Assembly: GCF_000164135.1 (NCBI RefSeq)
Contig: NZ_GG770555.1
Location: forward strand, 860,009-924,008
Reading direction: 5' to 3'
Origin: Mycobacterium parascrofulaceum ATCC BAA-614
GTDB taxonomy: Bacteria > Actinomycetota > Actinomycetes > Mycobacteriales > Mycobacteriaceae
Length of the DNA stretch: 64,000 nt
Part shown: piece after piece, positions 1 to 10,189 of the stretch
Position numbering within the stretch: position 1 is the stretch's first letter
Layout: the number at the start of each line of letters is the position of its first letter
Notes under the pieces: generated by a model
Databases searched by the model: none
Told to the model about the DNA's origin: nothing
The model's input: only the letters and a program-made list of their open reading frames with translations
Made by a program: the position numbers and the translations under genes

Positions 1-790
1 CCCGCCCGTCGGCGACCCACACCCGCGCCCGCGCACCCGTGGGCGTTTCGGCGATCGTCCGGGCCACGATCCGGCGCAGGTCCACGCCCTCGGGCACCGC
101 GACCGCCCCGGGCGGGCCGATCCGCCTCACCTCGGCCCCGATCCGCGACAACCGGAACGTGCGGGTGGCGTCGCGGTCGCGGTCGTGGCCCACGAGGTAC
201 CAGCGGCCCTTCTGGGTGACGACGCCCCACGGCTCCACGGTGCGCGTGCTGTACGGTTCGGCCCGCGACGGCCGGTGCGGGAACTGCACCGCCTGCCGGG
301 AGTCGATGGCCGACAACAGGATCCCGAGCACCTCTTCCGAGCCGCGCAGCCCGGGCACGCCGGGCGGCGAGGCGATGGCCACCGGCGCCCCGATGTCCAC
401 GGGATCGACGTCCACCCCGGCGGCGCGAAGCTTGAGCAGCGCACCCTGGGTGGCGGTGATGAGTTCGGGCGACTCCCACAGTTGCGTCGCGACGGCGACC
501 GCGGCCGCCTCGTCCGCGGTCAGCTCGACCGCCGGGAGCGCGTAGGCGTCGCGGTTGATCCGGTAACCCTCGGTGGGATCCCAGGCCGACGCCCTGCCGA
601 CCTCGAGCGGGATGCCCAGATCGCGCAGCTCGTTCTTGTCCCGCTCGAACATCCGGGAGAACGCCTCGGCGGTGGGACTGTCCGCATATCCGGCCACGCT
701 GGTTCTGATCTTCTCCGCGCTGATGTAGCCGCGGGTGGACAGCAGGGCGATGACGAGATTGACCAACCGCTCGACTTTCGAGGTCGCCAT
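1..790 (-). CDS. pafB: PafB, WYL-domain transcriptional activator (3' end outside window)
   Basis: The frame is open from an ATG at 790 to the left edge, giving about 263 residues of a family usually near 330, so the C-terminus is missing. The N-terminus (MATSKVERLVNLVIALL) is a DeoR-like winged helix, followed by a WYL-type domain. PafB works with PafC as a heterodimer that activates the LexA/RecA-independent DNA-damage response in mycobacteria (family knowledge). pafC should follow just outside the window. It lies downstream of pafA on the same strand with a 208-bp gap that holds its own -10 box. Identity rests on sequence and on the conserved pafA-pafB order. Confidence 0.9.
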   Translation of the reverse strand, partial: MATSKVERLVNLVIALLSTRGYISAEKIRTSVAGYADSPTAEAFSRMFERDKNELRDLGIPLEVGRASAWDPTEGYRINRDAYALPAVELTADEAAAVAVATQLWESPELITATQGALLKLRAAGVDVDPVDIGAPVAIASPPGVPGLRGSEEVLGILLSAIDSRQAVQFPHRPSRAEPYSTRTVEPWGVVTQKGRWYLVGHDRDRDATRTFRLSRIGAEVRRIGPPGAVAVPEGVDLRRIVARTIAETPTGARARVWVADGR

Positions 791-799
791 TCGCACCAG

Positions 800-805
800 G
801 TTATA
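800..805 (-). promoter_or_regulatory. Probable -10 box of pafB
   Basis: On the minus strand TATAAC lies 9 nt before the pafB ATG. That places transcription start within a few bases of the start codon, so the message is leaderless or nearly so. No convincing -35 is visible. Confidence 0.45.
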
Positions 806-998
806 GCCGGCCCCCCTCGCGCGCCTGCACCGGCTGGCGAGTCGCAGAATTCACAATCGCCACAGCAGCCACGGGTCGGCGGGCACCACCGCGTCGCGAA
901 TTGGATGGCGCCGGCGCTATCAAATGTGCGGGTTCGGAATGCCCCACGAGGGCGGGGCTGGTGTGACCGCTGTTTCGGGTGCGACCGGAGCGGCCGGG

Positions 999-2357
999 CT
1001 ACATGCTGGCGATCAGCCGCTTGACCCGCTCGTCGACCGCCCGGAAGGGGTCCTTGCAGAGCACGGTGCGCTGCGCTTGGTCGTTGAGCTTGAGATGCAC
1101 CCAGTCGACGGTGAAGTCGCGGCCCGCCGCCTGGGCGGCGCTGATGAACTCGCCGCGCAGCCGCGCCCGGGTGGTCTGCGGCGGATGGTCGACCGCCTCG
1201 GCGATCTCCTCGTCGGTGGTGACGCGCGCCGCCAGCCCCTTGCGCTGCAGCAGGTCGAACACGCCGCGCCCGCGCTTGATGTCATGGTAGGCCAGGTCCA
1301 GCTGCGCGATCTTGGGGTCGGAGAGCTCCATGTTGTACCGGTCCTGGTACCGCTGAAACAGCTTGCGCTTGATCACCCAGTCGATCTCGGTGTCCACCTT
1401 GGCGAAGTCCTGGCTCTCGACCGCGTCGAGCTGCCGCCCCCACAGGTCGACGACCTGCTCGATCTGGGCGTTGGGTTCGCGCGTCTGCAGGTGCTCGACG
1501 GCCCGGCTGTAGTACTCGCGCTGGATGTCCAGGGCGCTGGCCTGCCGCCCGCCGGCCAGCCGCACCGGCCGCCGGCCGGTGACGTCGTGGCTGACCTCGC
1601 GGATGGCGCGGATGGGGTTGTCCAGCGAGAAGTCGCGGAAGGGGACGCCGGCCTCGATCATCTCCAGCACCAGTGCCGCGGTCCCGACCTTGAGCATGGT
1701 CGTGGTCTCGCACATGTTGGAGTCGCCGACGATCACGTGCAGCCGCCGGTATTTCTCGGCGTCGGCGTGCGGCTCGTCGCGGGTGTTGATGATCGGGCGA
1801 CTGCGCGTGGTCGCCGAGGAGACGCCCTCCCAGATGTGCTCGGCGCGCTGGGACAGGCAGAACGTCGCCGCCTTGGGCGTCTGCAGCACCTTGCCGGCCC
1901 CGCAGATCAGCTGGCGGGTGACCAGGAACGGCAGCAGTACGTCGGAGATCCGGGAAAACTCACCGGCCCGCACGATCAGGTAGTTCTCGTGGCAGCCGTA
2001 GGAGTTGCCCGCCGAGTCGGTGTTGTTCTTGAACAGGTAGATGTCGCCGCCGATGCCCTCGTCGGCGAGCCGCTGTTCGGCGTCGATGAGCAGGTCTTCC
2101 AGCACCCATTCGCCGGCCCGGTCGTGGGTGACCAGCTGCACCAGGCTGTCGCACTCGGCCGTCGCGTACTCGGGGTGGCTGCCCACGTCCAGATACAAGC
2201 GTGCGCCGTTGCGCAGGAAAACGTTGGAGCTGCGCCCCCAGGACACCACGCGCCGGAAGAGATAGCGGGCGACCTCGTCCGGGGACAGGCGGCGATGGCC
2301 ATGGAAGGTGCAGGTGACACCGAACTCGGTCTCGATGCCCATAATTCGTCGCTGCAC
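999..2357 (-). CDS. pafA: PafA, Pup-protein ligase
   Basis: 452 residues, the normal length. PafA uses ATP to phosphorylate the C-terminal glutamate of Pup and joins it to substrate lysines, marking proteins for the mycobacterial proteasome. The N-terminal [10 protein letters not shown] with its conserved glutamates and the later [19 protein letters not shown] stretch are hallmarks of the PafA/Dop glutamine-synthetase-like fold. The start is GTG at 2357, giving MQRRIMG as in other mycobacteria, with a -10 box 7 nt upstream. Dop (4547-6055) is its paralogue. Only 215 bp separate pafA from prcA, whereas M. tuberculosis has a PE/PPE-containing block at this point. Confidence 0.97.
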   Translation of the reverse strand: MQRRIMGIETEFGVTCTFHGHRRLSPDEVARYLFRRVVSWGRSSNVFLRNGARLYLDVGSHPEYATAECDSLVQLVTHDRAGEWVLEDLLIDAEQRLADEGIGGDIYLFKNNTDSAGNSYGCHENYLIVRAGEFSRISDVLLPFLVTRQLICGAGKVLQTPKAATFCLSQRAEHIWEGVSSATTRSRPIINTRDEPHADAEKYRRLHVIVGDSNMCETTTMLKVGTAALVLEMIEAGVPFRDFSLDNPIRAIREVSHDVTGRRPVRLAGGRQASALDIQREYYSRAVEHLQTREPNAQIEQVVDLWGRQLDAVESQDFAKVDTEIDWVIKRKLFQRYQDRYNMELSDPKIAQLDLAYHDIKRGRGVFDLLQRKGLAARVTTDEEIAEAVDHPPQTTRARLRGEFISAAQAAGRDFTVDWVHLKLNDQAQRTVLCKDPFRAVDERVKRLIASM

Positions 2358-2364
2358 GTAATCG

Positions 2365-2370
2365 AGGGTA
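2365..2370 (-). promoter_or_regulatory. -10 box of pafA (leaderless promoter)
   Basis: TACCCT on the minus strand ends 7 nt before the GTG of pafA. This matches the mycobacterial TANNNT -10 spacing of leaderless transcripts, in which transcription begins at the start codon. Confidence 0.5.
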
Positions 2371-2572
2371 CTGGTTGTCCGACCGGGACGGTGCGGAAGC
2401 CGCGCCTATGGGTCCCGACGAGTTTCGCGAGGCCCCGCCGGCGCCCGCGCGAGAACCGCCCGGGGCGACCGTCGCGGGACGTGGCGGCGCTCCGGCGCGT
2501 CACCCCGGCCGGCTCGGAACCGCCCGGTGTTTCACCCGTAGCGAACACGAGGCCGGACCGACTCGGCCCGAT

Positions 2573-3346
2573 TCAGCCCACGGAGTCGCCGTTGGATTCG
2601 GGGCCGTCGCCGTTGGTTTCCGGCTGTTGCGAATCCCCCTCGTGCAGCAAGTTTTCCAGGGTCGCGCGGTTGATCCGGCGGAAGGCCCGCCGCGGCCTGT
2701 TGACGTCGAGGATGGCGACCTCCAGGCTGCCCACGTCCGGAGAGGGCTGATCCCCACCGGACCCGTCCGCGCTGCCGGCGCGCAGCGCCTTGACGGCGAT
2801 CTGCGTCGCCTCGCGCAGGTCGGCGTTCTCGGCGTAGGACTCCTTGAGCGCGGTGGTGATCGGCTCGGTGGTACCGCCCATCACGACGAAGTGCGGCTCG
2901 TCGGCGATCGACCCGTCGTAGGTGATCCGGTACAGCTCAGGCGGTTTCGTCTCGCCGTAATGCGCGACCTCGGCGACGCACAACTCCACCTCGTAGGGCT
3001 TGGCCTGCTCGGTGAAGATGGTGCCCAGCGTCTGCGCGTAGACGTTGGCCAGCTGGCGTCCCGTGACGTCGCGGCGGTCATAGGCGTAGCCGCGCGTGTC
3101 CGCGAACTGGATTCCGCCGCGGCGCAGGTTGTCGAACTCGTTGAACTTGCCCGCGGCCGCAAAACCCACGCGGTCGTAGAGCTCGCTGATCTTCTGCAGG
3201 GACCGCGACGGGTTCTCCGCCACGAAGAGCACCCCGCCGGCGTAGACCAGCGCCACCACGCTCTTGCCGCGCGCGATGCCCTTGCGGGCGAGCTCGCTGC
3301 GCTCGCGCATCGCCTGCTCGGGCGAGATGAAATACGGAAAGCTCAC
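2573..3346 (-). CDS. prcA: Proteasome alpha subunit
   Basis: 257 residues, starting [20 protein letters not shown] as in mycobacterial PrcA. It forms the outer heptameric rings of the 20S core. Its N-terminal residues gate substrate entry and its surface docks the Mpa ATPase. The GTG start at 3346 overlaps the prcB stop in a GTGA, so the two subunits are translationally coupled. The acidic C-terminal tail ([11 protein letters not shown]) is variable among species. It has no catalytic threonine, as expected for alpha subunits. Confidence 0.97.
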   Translation of the reverse strand: MSFPYFISPEQAMRERSELARKGIARGKSVVALVYAGGVLFVAENPSRSLQKISELYDRVGFAAAGKFNEFDNLRRGGIQFADTRGYAYDRRDVTGRQLANVYAQTLGTIFTEQAKPYEVELCVAEVAHYGETKPPELYRITYDGSIADEPHFVVMGGTTEPITTALKESYAENADLREATQIAVKALRAGSADGSGGDQPSPDVGSLEVAILDVNRPRRAFRRINRATLENLLHEGDSQQPETNGDGPESNGDSVG

Positions 3347-4236
3347 TTCTCACCGCCGTCGGGGCCGAAAGTGTCTGCGCGCGAACGGCTTTCGATGACC
3401 TCCCGGGCCAGTTCGGCGATCCGGCTCTCGGGCACCTCGGCCGCCCCCTCGGCGCCGATGGTGACCGCCGTCGGGTAGATACCGCGAACCAGGTCGGGTC
3501 CGCCGGTGGCGGAATCGTCGTCGGCGGCGTCGTAGAGCGCCTCGACGGCCACGCGCACGGCGGAATCGGCGTCGACGACGCGCGAGTACAGCTTCTTCAT
3601 GGACGACTTGGCGAAGATCGAGCCCGACCCCACCGACTGATAGCCCTCTTCTTCCAGGTTCCAGCCGCCGGCGGCGTCGAAGGAGACGATCCGGCCGGCA
3701 CCCTCGGGGTCGGGCGCGCCGATGTCGTAGCCCGCCAGCAGCGGCAGCGCCACCAGTCCCTGCATCGCGGCGGCCAGGTTTCCGCGCACCATGATCGCCA
3801 GCCGGTTCACCTTGCCGGCGAACGTGAGTGGCACGCCCTCGAGCTTCTCGTAGTGCTCGAGCTCGACGGCGTAGAGGCGGGCGAACTCGACGGCGATGGC
3901 TGCGGTGCCCGCGATGCCCGTGGCGGTGTAATCGTCGGTGACGTACACCTTCTTCACGTCGCGCCCGGCGATCATGTTGCCCTGGGTCGAGCGCCGGTCC
4001 CCGGCGATGACGACGCCGCCGGGATATTTCAGGGCGACGATGGTGGTGCCGTGCGGCAGCTGCGCGCCGGCTCCGTCGCCGTGCGCGCCGCCGCCGAGGC
4101 TCGCGGGCAACAGGTCCGGAGCCTGGCGGCGCAGGAAGTCAGCGAACGACGACAGGTCGACGGCGGGATTTCTGGAAAGGGCCGAGCCCGGGAGTGCGGA
4201 GTTGGTGGACAGGCGATCGGAGAAGGGCCAGGTCAC
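3343..4236 (-). CDS. prcB: Proteasome beta subunit (catalytic)
   Basis: 297 residues from a GTG at 4236 ([10 protein letters not shown]). This start overlaps the pup stop in GTGA; longer in-frame extensions would run through pup and are rejected. Residues 1-63 are a propeptide that is autocatalytically removed before [11 protein letters not shown], leaving Thr64 as the N-terminal nucleophile. The Lys-containing AGDRR region follows as in other beta subunits. It makes the inner rings of the 20S core and degrades unfolded, pupylated proteins delivered by Mpa. It sits in the operon pup-prcB-prcA with both junctions coupled. Confidence 0.97.
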   Translation of the reverse strand: MTWPFSDRLSTNSALPGSALSRNPAVDLSSFADFLRRQAPDLLPASLGGGAHGDGAGAQLPHGTTIVALKYPGGVVIAGDRRSTQGNMIAGRDVKKVYVTDDYTATGIAGTAAIAVEFARLYAVELEHYEKLEGVPLTFAGKVNRLAIMVRGNLAAAMQGLVALPLLAGYDIGAPDPEGAGRIVSFDAAGGWNLEEEGYQSVGSGSIFAKSSMKKLYSRVVDADSAVRVAVEALYDAADDDSATGGPDLVRGIYPTAVTIGAEGAAEVPESRIAELAREVIESRSRADTFGPDGGEK

Positions 4237-4427
4237 TGTCCGCCCTTTTGGACGTATGCCCGGACGAAGTCTTCGGCGTTCTCTTCGAGGACGTCGTCGA
4301 TCTCGTCGAGCAGATCGTCGGTGTCCTCGGCTAGCTTCTCGCGGCGCTCCTGGCCCGCGGCCGTGCTGTCGGCGAAGTCGTCGTCGTCGCCACCACCACC
4401 GCCACGCTTGGTCTGCTCCTGAGCCAT
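4233..4427 (-). CDS. pup: Pup, prokaryotic ubiquitin-like protein
   Basis: 64 residues, disordered and rich in Gly, Asp and Glu ([15 protein letters not shown]), ending YVQKGGQ. The C-terminal Gln means Dop must deamidate it to Glu before PafA can ligate it. The central helix (about residues 22-55) binds the Mpa coiled coil. An AGGAGG at 4434-4439 lies 6 nt before the ATG and is one of the strongest ribosome sites in this region, fitting a highly made tag protein. The stop overlaps the prcB GTG. Confidence 0.97.
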   Translation of the reverse strand: MAQEQTKRGGGGGDDDDFADSTAAGQERREKLAEDTDDLLDEIDDVLEENAEDFVRAYVQKGGQ

Positions 4428-4546
4428 CGCCGGCCTCCTGCTTCATCTGAACTTGTTCAGCGGCTTGCTTGCTTCCAAAGCCACACTGCCCCGCTGGTAA
4501 TTCTCTACCCTACCGGTCGACCGCGACATTCCCCGGTCTAACCGGC

Positions 4547-6055
4547 TTAGCTGGTGAGTTGTTCCACCAGTTCGGCGGCGCTGTCCACCGAGTCCAGCAG
4601 GGCTCCGACGTGCGCCTTGCTGCCGCGCAGCGGCTCCAGCGTCGGGATGCGCACCAGGGAATCGCCGCCCAGGTCGAAGATGACCGAGTCCCAGCTGGCG
4701 GCGGCGATGTCGGCGCCGAACCTGCGCAGGCATTCACCGCGGAAGTACGCGCGGGTGTCGGTCGGCGGGTTGTCGACCGCCTCCAGCACCTGGTGTTCGG
4801 TGACCAGCCGCTTCATGGAGCCGCGAGCGACGAGCCGGTTGTACAGGCCCTTGTCCAGCCGCACATCGGAATACTGCAGGTCGACGAGGTGCAGCCGGGG
4901 GGCCGACCAGCTCAGGTTCTCCCGCTGGCGGAATCCCTCGAGCAGCCGCAGCTTGGCGGGCCAGTCGAGGACCTCGGCGCATTCCATCGGATCCCGCTCG
5001 AGTTGGTCGAGCACACGCGCCCACGTCTCGACGATGTCGGCCGCGCGGGGGTCGGGGTCGCGGCTGTCGACCAGCTTCGCCACCCGATCGAGGTAAATCC
5101 GTTGCAGCGCAAGGGCCGTCAATTCGCGACCGTCGGCCAGGGCCACGACGGCGCGCAGCGACGGATCACGGCTGATCGCGTGGACCGCATGCACGGGCCG
5201 GGCGAGCACCAGGTCGCTCAGGTCGATCCCGTGCTCCGGGCCGACCTCGATGAGGTCGAGCACCAGCGCCGTGGTGCCCAGCTTCAGGTAGGTCGACGTC
5301 TCGGCGAGGTTGGCGTCGCCGATGATGACGTGCAGCCGGCGGTACCGGTCGGCGTCGGCGTGGGGTTCGTCACGGGTGTTGATGATGCCGCGCTTGAGGG
5401 TGGTCTCCAGGCCGACCTCGACCTCGATGTAATCGGAGCGCTGGGACAGCTGGAAGCCGGGCTCGTCACCCGAGGGCCCGATGCCGACCCGCCCAGAGCC
5501 GGTCACGACCTGCCGGGACACCAGAAAAGGGGTCAGTCCCGCGATGATGGACGAGAACGGCGTCTGCCGCGACATCAGGTAGTTCTCGTGCGCGCCGTAG
5601 GACGCACCCTTGCCGTCGACGTTGTTCTTGTACAACTGCAGCTTCGCGGCCCCGGGCACGCTGGCGACGTGCCGGGCGGCGGCCTCCATGACCCGCTCGC
5701 CGGCCTTGTCCCAGATCACCGCGTCCAGTGGGTCGGTGCACTCGGGCGCCGAGTATTCGGGGTGGGCATGGTCGACGTAGAGCCGCGCCCCGTTGGTCAG
5801 GATCATGTTGGCCGCGCCGACCTCGTCGGCGTCGACCACCGGCGGCGGCCCGGCCGAACGGCTCAGATCGAAACCGCGGGCGTCCCGCAGCGGCGATTCC
5901 ACCTCGTAGTCCCAGCGGGTCCGCTTCGCGCGCTGGATGCCGGCGGCGGCCGCATAGGCCAGCACCGCCTGTGTCGAGGTGAGGATCGGGTTGGCCGTCG
6001 GGTCCGATGGTGAAGAGATGCCGTACTCGACCTCCGTCCCGATAATCCGTTGCAT
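4547..6055 (-). CDS. dop: Dop, deamidase/depupylase of Pup
   Basis: 502 residues, starting [14 protein letters not shown], the same fold as PafA but longer because of the Dop-loop insertion. Dop converts the C-terminal Gln of Pup to Glu and can remove Pup from conjugates, using bound ATP as a cofactor. The [19 protein letters not shown] stretch is shared with PafA. The start at 6055 has a -10 box 6 nt upstream. The 119-bp gap down to pup probably holds the pup promoter, but no clear box was picked out. Confidence 0.97.
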   Translation of the reverse strand: MQRIIGTEVEYGISSPSDPTANPILTSTQAVLAYAAAAGIQRAKRTRWDYEVESPLRDARGFDLSRSAGPPPVVDADEVGAANMILTNGARLYVDHAHPEYSAPECTDPLDAVIWDKAGERVMEAAARHVASVPGAAKLQLYKNNVDGKGASYGAHENYLMSRQTPFSSIIAGLTPFLVSRQVVTGSGRVGIGPSGDEPGFQLSQRSDYIEVEVGLETTLKRGIINTRDEPHADADRYRRLHVIIGDANLAETSTYLKLGTTALVLDLIEVGPEHGIDLSDLVLARPVHAVHAISRDPSLRAVVALADGRELTALALQRIYLDRVAKLVDSRDPDPRAADIVETWARVLDQLERDPMECAEVLDWPAKLRLLEGFRQRENLSWSAPRLHLVDLQYSDVRLDKGLYNRLVARGSMKRLVTEHQVLEAVDNPPTDTRAYFRGECLRRFGADIAAASWDSVIFDLGGDSLVRIPTLEPLRGSKAHVGALLDSVDSAAELVEQLTS

Positions 6056-6061
6056 GACCTA

Positions 6062-6067
6062 AGCGTA
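6062..6067 (-). promoter_or_regulatory. -10 box of dop (leaderless promoter)
   Basis: TACGCT on the minus strand ends 6 nt before the dop ATG. The same hexamer at the same distance precedes the genes at 12001 and 33507. Confidence 0.5.
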
Positions 6068-6157
6068 GGCCGGGCGACGATGCGCCCCACGGGGCGGGGC
6101 GGCCAACAACCGATGCCCGTAGTCGCTGAAGGACCAGCGCGGGTGACCTGGCCGCCG

Positions 6158-6163
6158 TAGGGT
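6158..6163 (+). promoter_or_regulatory. Possible -10 box of the 6172 gene
   Basis: TAGGGT ends 8 nt before the ATG at 6172, consistent with a leaderless or very short leader transcript. Confidence 0.35.
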
Positions 6164-6171
6164 GAGCCGGC

Positions 6172-7350
6172 ATGGACGTAACTCCGCGCCGCCGAGGTGC
6201 GGAAAGCGGTGCGGCCGAAAGCTGGTTCCTGCAGCGGGGTTTGCCCTCCGTGCTGACCCGGCGCGGGCGGTGGCGTCGCCTGTGGCCGCGTTCGGCGCCC
6301 ATGCTTGCGGCGTACGCGACGCTGCAGGCCTGCATCCTGCCGATCTATCTGATCACCGGCGGCCACGATGTCGAAATCACAGGTACGCCAACGGGTTCCG
6401 AACTGGTCGTGCTGGCGATCGTCGGCCTCAGCCTCCCGCTGATGGTCCTTGTGGGCTGGCTGGTGTCCCGGTCACGAAACGGGCGGACGCGCGCGGCGAT
6501 TGCCACCGTGTCGGTTCTGGTGGTGGCGTGCGTCTCGATGATGACGGCGGACGTGGCGCAACTGCCGCAGCAGGCAGCGGTGGTCGCCGTCGTGCTGATC
6601 CTGACCGGCCTCGGTGTGGGTTCGGTGGTCGGCTGGGCGGTGCGCATGATGCTGTCCCATTTCGCGATGGTGGGCGCGCTGGCGGTGCGGGCGCTGCCGG
6701 TCGTGCTGCTGACCGCGCTGGTGTTCTTCAACACCTACGTCTGGCTGATGGCGGCCACCATCAGCGGGAACCGGCTGGGTCTGGCCATGGCGTTCCTGGT
6801 CTCCATCGCGGCGGCCTTCGTCGTCTCCGCGACCGTGGAACGGGTCCGGCCGATGCTGAGGTCGACGGCCGCCCCGCCCGGGGAGACAGACCACCTCGCC
6901 GGCACGCCGTTCGCGGCCATGCCGGACGCCCCGGAGTGCGCGCCCCTGAGAAGGGCGGAACGCCTCAACGTCGTCTTCGTCCTGGCCGCCTCCCAACTGG
7001 CGCAGATCCTGGTGGTGACGGTGGTCACCGCCGCGATCTACCTGGTTCTGGGACTGATCGTGCTGAGCCCCGATCTGCTCAACGAATGGACCCACACCTA
7101 CAAGAGCACGGCGACGGTGCTGGGATTCACGCTGCCGGTGCCGGATTCGCTGGTGCACATGAGTCTTTTCCTCGGCGCGCTGACCTTCATGTACATCAGC
7201 GCCCGCGCGGCCGGCGACGCCGAGTACCGCTCCACCTTCCTGGACCCGCTGATCGGCGACCTGCACGCCACCCTGATCGCCCGCAACCGCTACCGCGGCG
7301 CCGTCGCGCCGTCCCCGCCTGCTGTTGACGGCACCGACGGCAGTGACTAA
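6172..7350 (+). CDS. Polytopic membrane protein (Rv2113-like)
   Basis: 392 residues with about seven to eight hydrophobic segments, for example around residues 43-62, 75-98, 107-125, 133-155, 164-188 and 197-220, then a polar loop (about 225-265) and two or three more near 265-345. It has no enzymatic motif that I recognise. Its place between dop and mpa matches Rv2113 in M. tuberculosis (recalled synteny). It is co-directional with the following gene, 9 bp apart, so probably one transcript. Conservation inside the proteasome locus is suggestive, but no function can be assigned. Confidence 0.85.
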   Translation: MDVTPRRRGAESGAAESWFLQRGLPSVLTRRGRWRRLWPRSAPMLAAYATLQACILPIYLITGGHDVEITGTPTGSELVVLAIVGLSLPLMVLVGWLVSRSRNGRTRAAIATVSVLVVACVSMMTADVAQLPQQAAVVAVVLILTGLGVGSVVGWAVRMMLSHFAMVGALAVRALPVVLLTALVFFNTYVWLMAATISGNRLGLAMAFLVSIAAAFVVSATVERVRPMLRSTAAPPGETDHLAGTPFAAMPDAPECAPLRRAERLNVVFVLAASQLAQILVVTVVTAAIYLVLGLIVLSPDLLNEWTHTYKSTATVLGFTLPVPDSLVHMSLFLGALTFMYISARAAGDAEYRSTFLDPLIGDLHATLIARNRYRGAVAPSPPAVDGTDGSD

Positions 7351-7359
7351 CTTCACCGT

Positions 7360-8004
7360 GTGTCCGCCCCCGAATCCGACCACGCCGTCGGCAAACACGC
7401 ACTCGACCTGGCCGGAAAACGCTACGGCGAAGTGCTGCTCGTAACCTCCGGCGAGGCCGGCCCCCAGGCGACCGTCTACAACAGCTTCCCGCTCAACGAC
7501 TGCCCCGCCGAACTGTGGTCCGCCCTCGACCCGCACGCCATCGCCGCCGAAAACGGGGTGGCCGCCGCCCTGCTCAACGGCCCGCGGTACTGGCTGATGA
7601 ACGCGATCGAAAAGGAAGCCCAGGGGCCGCAGGTGACGAAGACCTTCGGCGGCATCGAGATGATCCAGCAGGCCACGGTTTTGCTGTCGTCGACGAATCC
7701 CGCGCCGTACGTCCCGAACAAGGTCAACCGCCACACGGTGTTCGTCTTCAACGCCGGCCAACAGATCTATGAGCTCATCGACCCCCACGGGCAGCACTGG
7801 GTGATGCAGACGTTGAGCCAGGTCTCCGACCCCAACCTGTCGCAAGCCGACTTGCCGCGGCTCGCCGACCGGCTCGACCTGCCGGCGGGGTGGAGCTACC
7901 AGCCCAGGGTGCTCACCGAGGAGCTGCGGGTGGACACCAGGACCCGCGCGGCCCAGGTGCTGCAGGACAACCTGACCAACAGCTATTCGCTGGTGACCGA
8001 CTGA
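7360..8004 (+). CDS. Conserved protein of unknown function (Rv2114-like)
   Basis: 214 residues, soluble, no signal peptide. The GTG at 7360 (VSAPESDHAVG) is 9 nt after the upstream stop. The sequence contains a long central block (about residues 50-150) ending in a hydrophobic/aromatic stretch with HWVMQTLSQV, and a QPRVLTEELRVDTR segment. This resembles the uncharacterised Rv2114 family, whose fold I cannot name with confidence. It is followed by a strong hairpin and converges on mpa. Confidence 0.8.
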   Translation: MSAPESDHAVGKHALDLAGKRYGEVLLVTSGEAGPQATVYNSFPLNDCPAELWSALDPHAIAAENGVAAALLNGPRYWLMNAIEKEAQGPQVTKTFGGIEMIQQATVLLSSTNPAPYVPNKVNRHTVFVFNAGQQIYELIDPHGQHWVMQTLSQVSDPNLSQADLPRLADRLDLPAGWSYQPRVLTEELRVDTRTRAAQVLQDNLTNSYSLVTD

Positions 8005-8008
8005 CCCC

Positions 8009-8029
8009 GCGCGGCGCCCGGCGCCGCGC
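8009..8029. terminator. Hairpin between convergent genes
   Basis: A perfect 9-bp G+C-only inverted repeat (8009-8017 with 8021-8029, loop CCG) lies in the 33-bp gap between the 3' ends of the 7360 gene and mpa. There is no T tract, as is usual in mycobacteria. It could terminate transcription from both sides. Confidence 0.6.
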
Positions 8030-8037
8030 CCGGAGCC

Positions 8038-9867
8038 CTACAGGTACTGGCCGAGGTTGGATTCGGTGTCGATCGCCCGCGAAGCGCTCGAGCTCTTGCC
8101 GGTGACCAGCGTGCGGATGTAGACGATCCGCTCGCCCTTCTTGCCCGAAATCCGCGCCCAGTCATCGGGGTTGGTGGTGTTGGGCAGGTCTTCGTTCTCG
8201 GCGAACTCGTCGACGATCGAGTCCAGCAGGTGCTGGATGCGCAGACCCGGTTGCCCGGTCTCCAGCACCGACTTGATCGCGTTCTTCTTCGCCCGGTCGA
8301 CGACGTTCTGGATCATCGCCCCGGAGTTGAAGTCCTTGAAGTACATGACCTCCTTGTCACCGTTGGCGTAGGTGACCTCCAGGAACCGGTTGTCGTCGAT
8401 CTCGGCGTACATCCGCTCGACGACCTTCTCGATCATCGCCTTGATGCAGGCCGACCGGTCGCCGTCGAACTCGGCGAGGTCGTCGGCGTGCAGCGGCAGC
8501 GACTCGACCAGGTACTTCGAGAAGATGTCTTGCGCCGCTTCGGCATCGGGCCGCTCGATCTTGATCTTCACGTCCAGGCGGCCGGGCCGCAGGATCGCGG
8601 GGTCGATCATGTCCTCGCGGTTGGAGGCGCCGATCACGATGACGTTCTCGAGCCCCTCCACCCCGTCGATCTCGCTCAGCAGCTGCGGGACGACCGTGGT
8701 CTCGACGTCCGAGGAGACCCCGGTGCCGCGGGTGCGGAAGATCGAGTCCATCTCGTCGAAGAACACGATCACGGGCGTGCCCTCCGATGCCTTCTCCCGC
8801 GCCCGCTGGAAGATCAGCCGGATGTGACGCTCGGTCTCACCGACGAACTTGTTCAGCAGCTCCGGGCCCTTGATGTTGAGGAAGTACGACTTCGCCTCGC
8901 GGGCGTCGTCCCCACGGACCTCGGCCATCTTCTTGGCCAGCGAATTCGCCACCGCCTTGGCGATCAGCGTCTTACCGCAGCCGGGCGGGCCGTACAGCAA
9001 CACACCCTTGGGCGGCCGCAGCGCGTACTCCCGGTACAGCTCCTTGTGCAGGAACGGCAGCTCCACGGCGTCGCGGATCTGCTCGATCTGACGGGTCAGG
9101 CCACCGATGTCCTCGTAGCTGACGTCCGGCACCTCCTCCAGCACCAGGTCCTCGACCTCGGCCTTCGGGATGCGCTCGAACGCGTAGCCCGCCTTGGTGT
9201 CCACCAGCAACGAGTCGCCCGGGCGCAGCTTGCGGGGCCTGGTGTCGTCGTTGAGGGCGTCGGGGTGGCCCTCCGGCAGGTCCTCGGCCACCAGGGGCTC
9301 GGCGAGCCAGACGATGCGCTCTTCGTCGGCGTGGCCGACGACCAACGCCCGGTGTCCGTCGGCCAACAGTTCACGCAGAGTCGAGATCTCGCCGACCGAT
9401 TCGAACGTGCCGGCCTCGACGACGGTCAGCGCCTCGTTGAGGCGGACGGTCTGTCCCTTCCGCAGCGACGCAACTTCGATGTTCGGCGAGCAGGTCAGGC
9501 GCATCTTGCGGCCCGAGGTGAACACGTCGACCGTGTCGTCCTCGTGCGAGCCGAGCAACACGCCGTAGCCACTCGGCGGCTGCCCGAGCCGATCGACTTC
9601 CTCCCGCAACGCCAGCAGTTGCTGGCGCGCCTCTTTGAGGGTCTCCATCAACTTCGAGTTGCGAGCCGCCAATGAGTCGATGCGCGCTTCGAGTTGATGC
9701 ACGTCGCGCGCGGAGCGGGCGCCGCCTTGCGCCCCGGCCGCGTGCTCGAGTTGCTCGCGCAGCAGCGCCGCCTCACGGCGCAGTTCTTCCAATTCGGCAG
9801 CATCGCCGCTGGATATGCCCGACTCACGGGGGGTACCGAATGCTTCAGAACGCTCTGAGCTACCCAT
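8038..9867 (-). CDS. mpa: Mpa/ARC, proteasomal AAA+ ATPase
   Basis: 609 residues from the ATG at 9867 ([11 protein letters not shown]), preceded by AAAGGAG; an upstream in-frame extension exists but lacks homology. Order: N-terminal coiled coil (about 22-95) that captures Pup, OB-fold interdomain (about 97-245), then one AAA+ module with Walker A GPPGCGKT near 295, Walker [11 protein letters not shown] and an arginine-finger region. It ends in GQYL, the C-terminal motif that docks into PrcA pockets. It forms a hexamer that unfolds pupylated proteins into the PrcBA core. Confidence 0.97.
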   Translation of the reverse strand: MGSSERSEAFGTPRESGISSGDAAELEELRREAALLREQLEHAAGAQGGARSARDVHQLEARIDSLAARNSKLMETLKEARQQLLALREEVDRLGQPPSGYGVLLGSHEDDTVDVFTSGRKMRLTCSPNIEVASLRKGQTVRLNEALTVVEAGTFESVGEISTLRELLADGHRALVVGHADEERIVWLAEPLVAEDLPEGHPDALNDDTRPRKLRPGDSLLVDTKAGYAFERIPKAEVEDLVLEEVPDVSYEDIGGLTRQIEQIRDAVELPFLHKELYREYALRPPKGVLLYGPPGCGKTLIAKAVANSLAKKMAEVRGDDAREAKSYFLNIKGPELLNKFVGETERHIRLIFQRAREKASEGTPVIVFFDEMDSIFRTRGTGVSSDVETTVVPQLLSEIDGVEGLENVIVIGASNREDMIDPAILRPGRLDVKIKIERPDAEAAQDIFSKYLVESLPLHADDLAEFDGDRSACIKAMIEKVVERMYAEIDDNRFLEVTYANGDKEVMYFKDFNSGAMIQNVVDRAKKNAIKSVLETGQPGLRIQHLLDSIVDEFAENEDLPNTTNPDDWARISGKKGERIVYIRTLVTGKSSSASRAIDTESNLGQYL

Positions 9868-10189
9868 GTTGCGCTCCTTTCCCACACCGAATTGGCGCGG
9901 TGGATACTTCAAAGCTACCGGCGATTGACCAATGATGTGCGGAGTCAAATACCCACGAAAAGTTAAGATTTTCGTCTCGTTGGTAATCTCGGCCACTAAT
10001 CCCGCTGATCGAAAGGGCCCTAGGAGGTGGCAGGGTGACCGCAAAAGGCCTCGCCACGGGCTTCGCCGGCGCAACCCGCATCGGCGTGGCGCCCGCGGGT
10101 GTGAGTTCAGTTGCACCCGTTGGCCCCACCGCACGGCCGACGCCCGGTTCGCAATGCGCACCTAACCACCGGCCGGCCTGATCGACTGA
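9868..10189. other. Intergenic region between mpa and lppK
   Basis: 322 bp between divergent genes. Nearest mpa it holds the AAAGGAG ribosome site and the promoter candidate at 9904-9932. The rest, including a run near 10000-10030 (AAAGGGCCCTAGGAGGTGGCAGG) that looks like a ribosome site with no convincing gene behind it, contains nothing I can assign. Confidence 0.5.
9904..9932 (-). promoter_or_regulatory. Candidate mpa promoter
   Basis: On the minus strand TTGGTC (9927-9932) and AAGTAT (9904-9909) are separated by 17 bp. Transcription would start about 30 nt before the mpa ATG. The -10 is imperfect, so this is a candidate only. Confidence 0.35.

Noticed and set aside
924-2750. Long plus-strand open frame (about 608 codons) opposite pafA
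   Set aside because: It is the antisense of pafA in G+C-rich DNA, has no start signal or recognisable domain, and is explained by third-position codon bias.
4469-6013. Plus-strand open frame of about 514 codons opposite dop
   Set aside because: Antisense of dop; same explanation as for pafA.
8230-9675. Plus-strand frame of about 480 codons opposite mpa
   Set aside because: Antisense of mpa; no domain.
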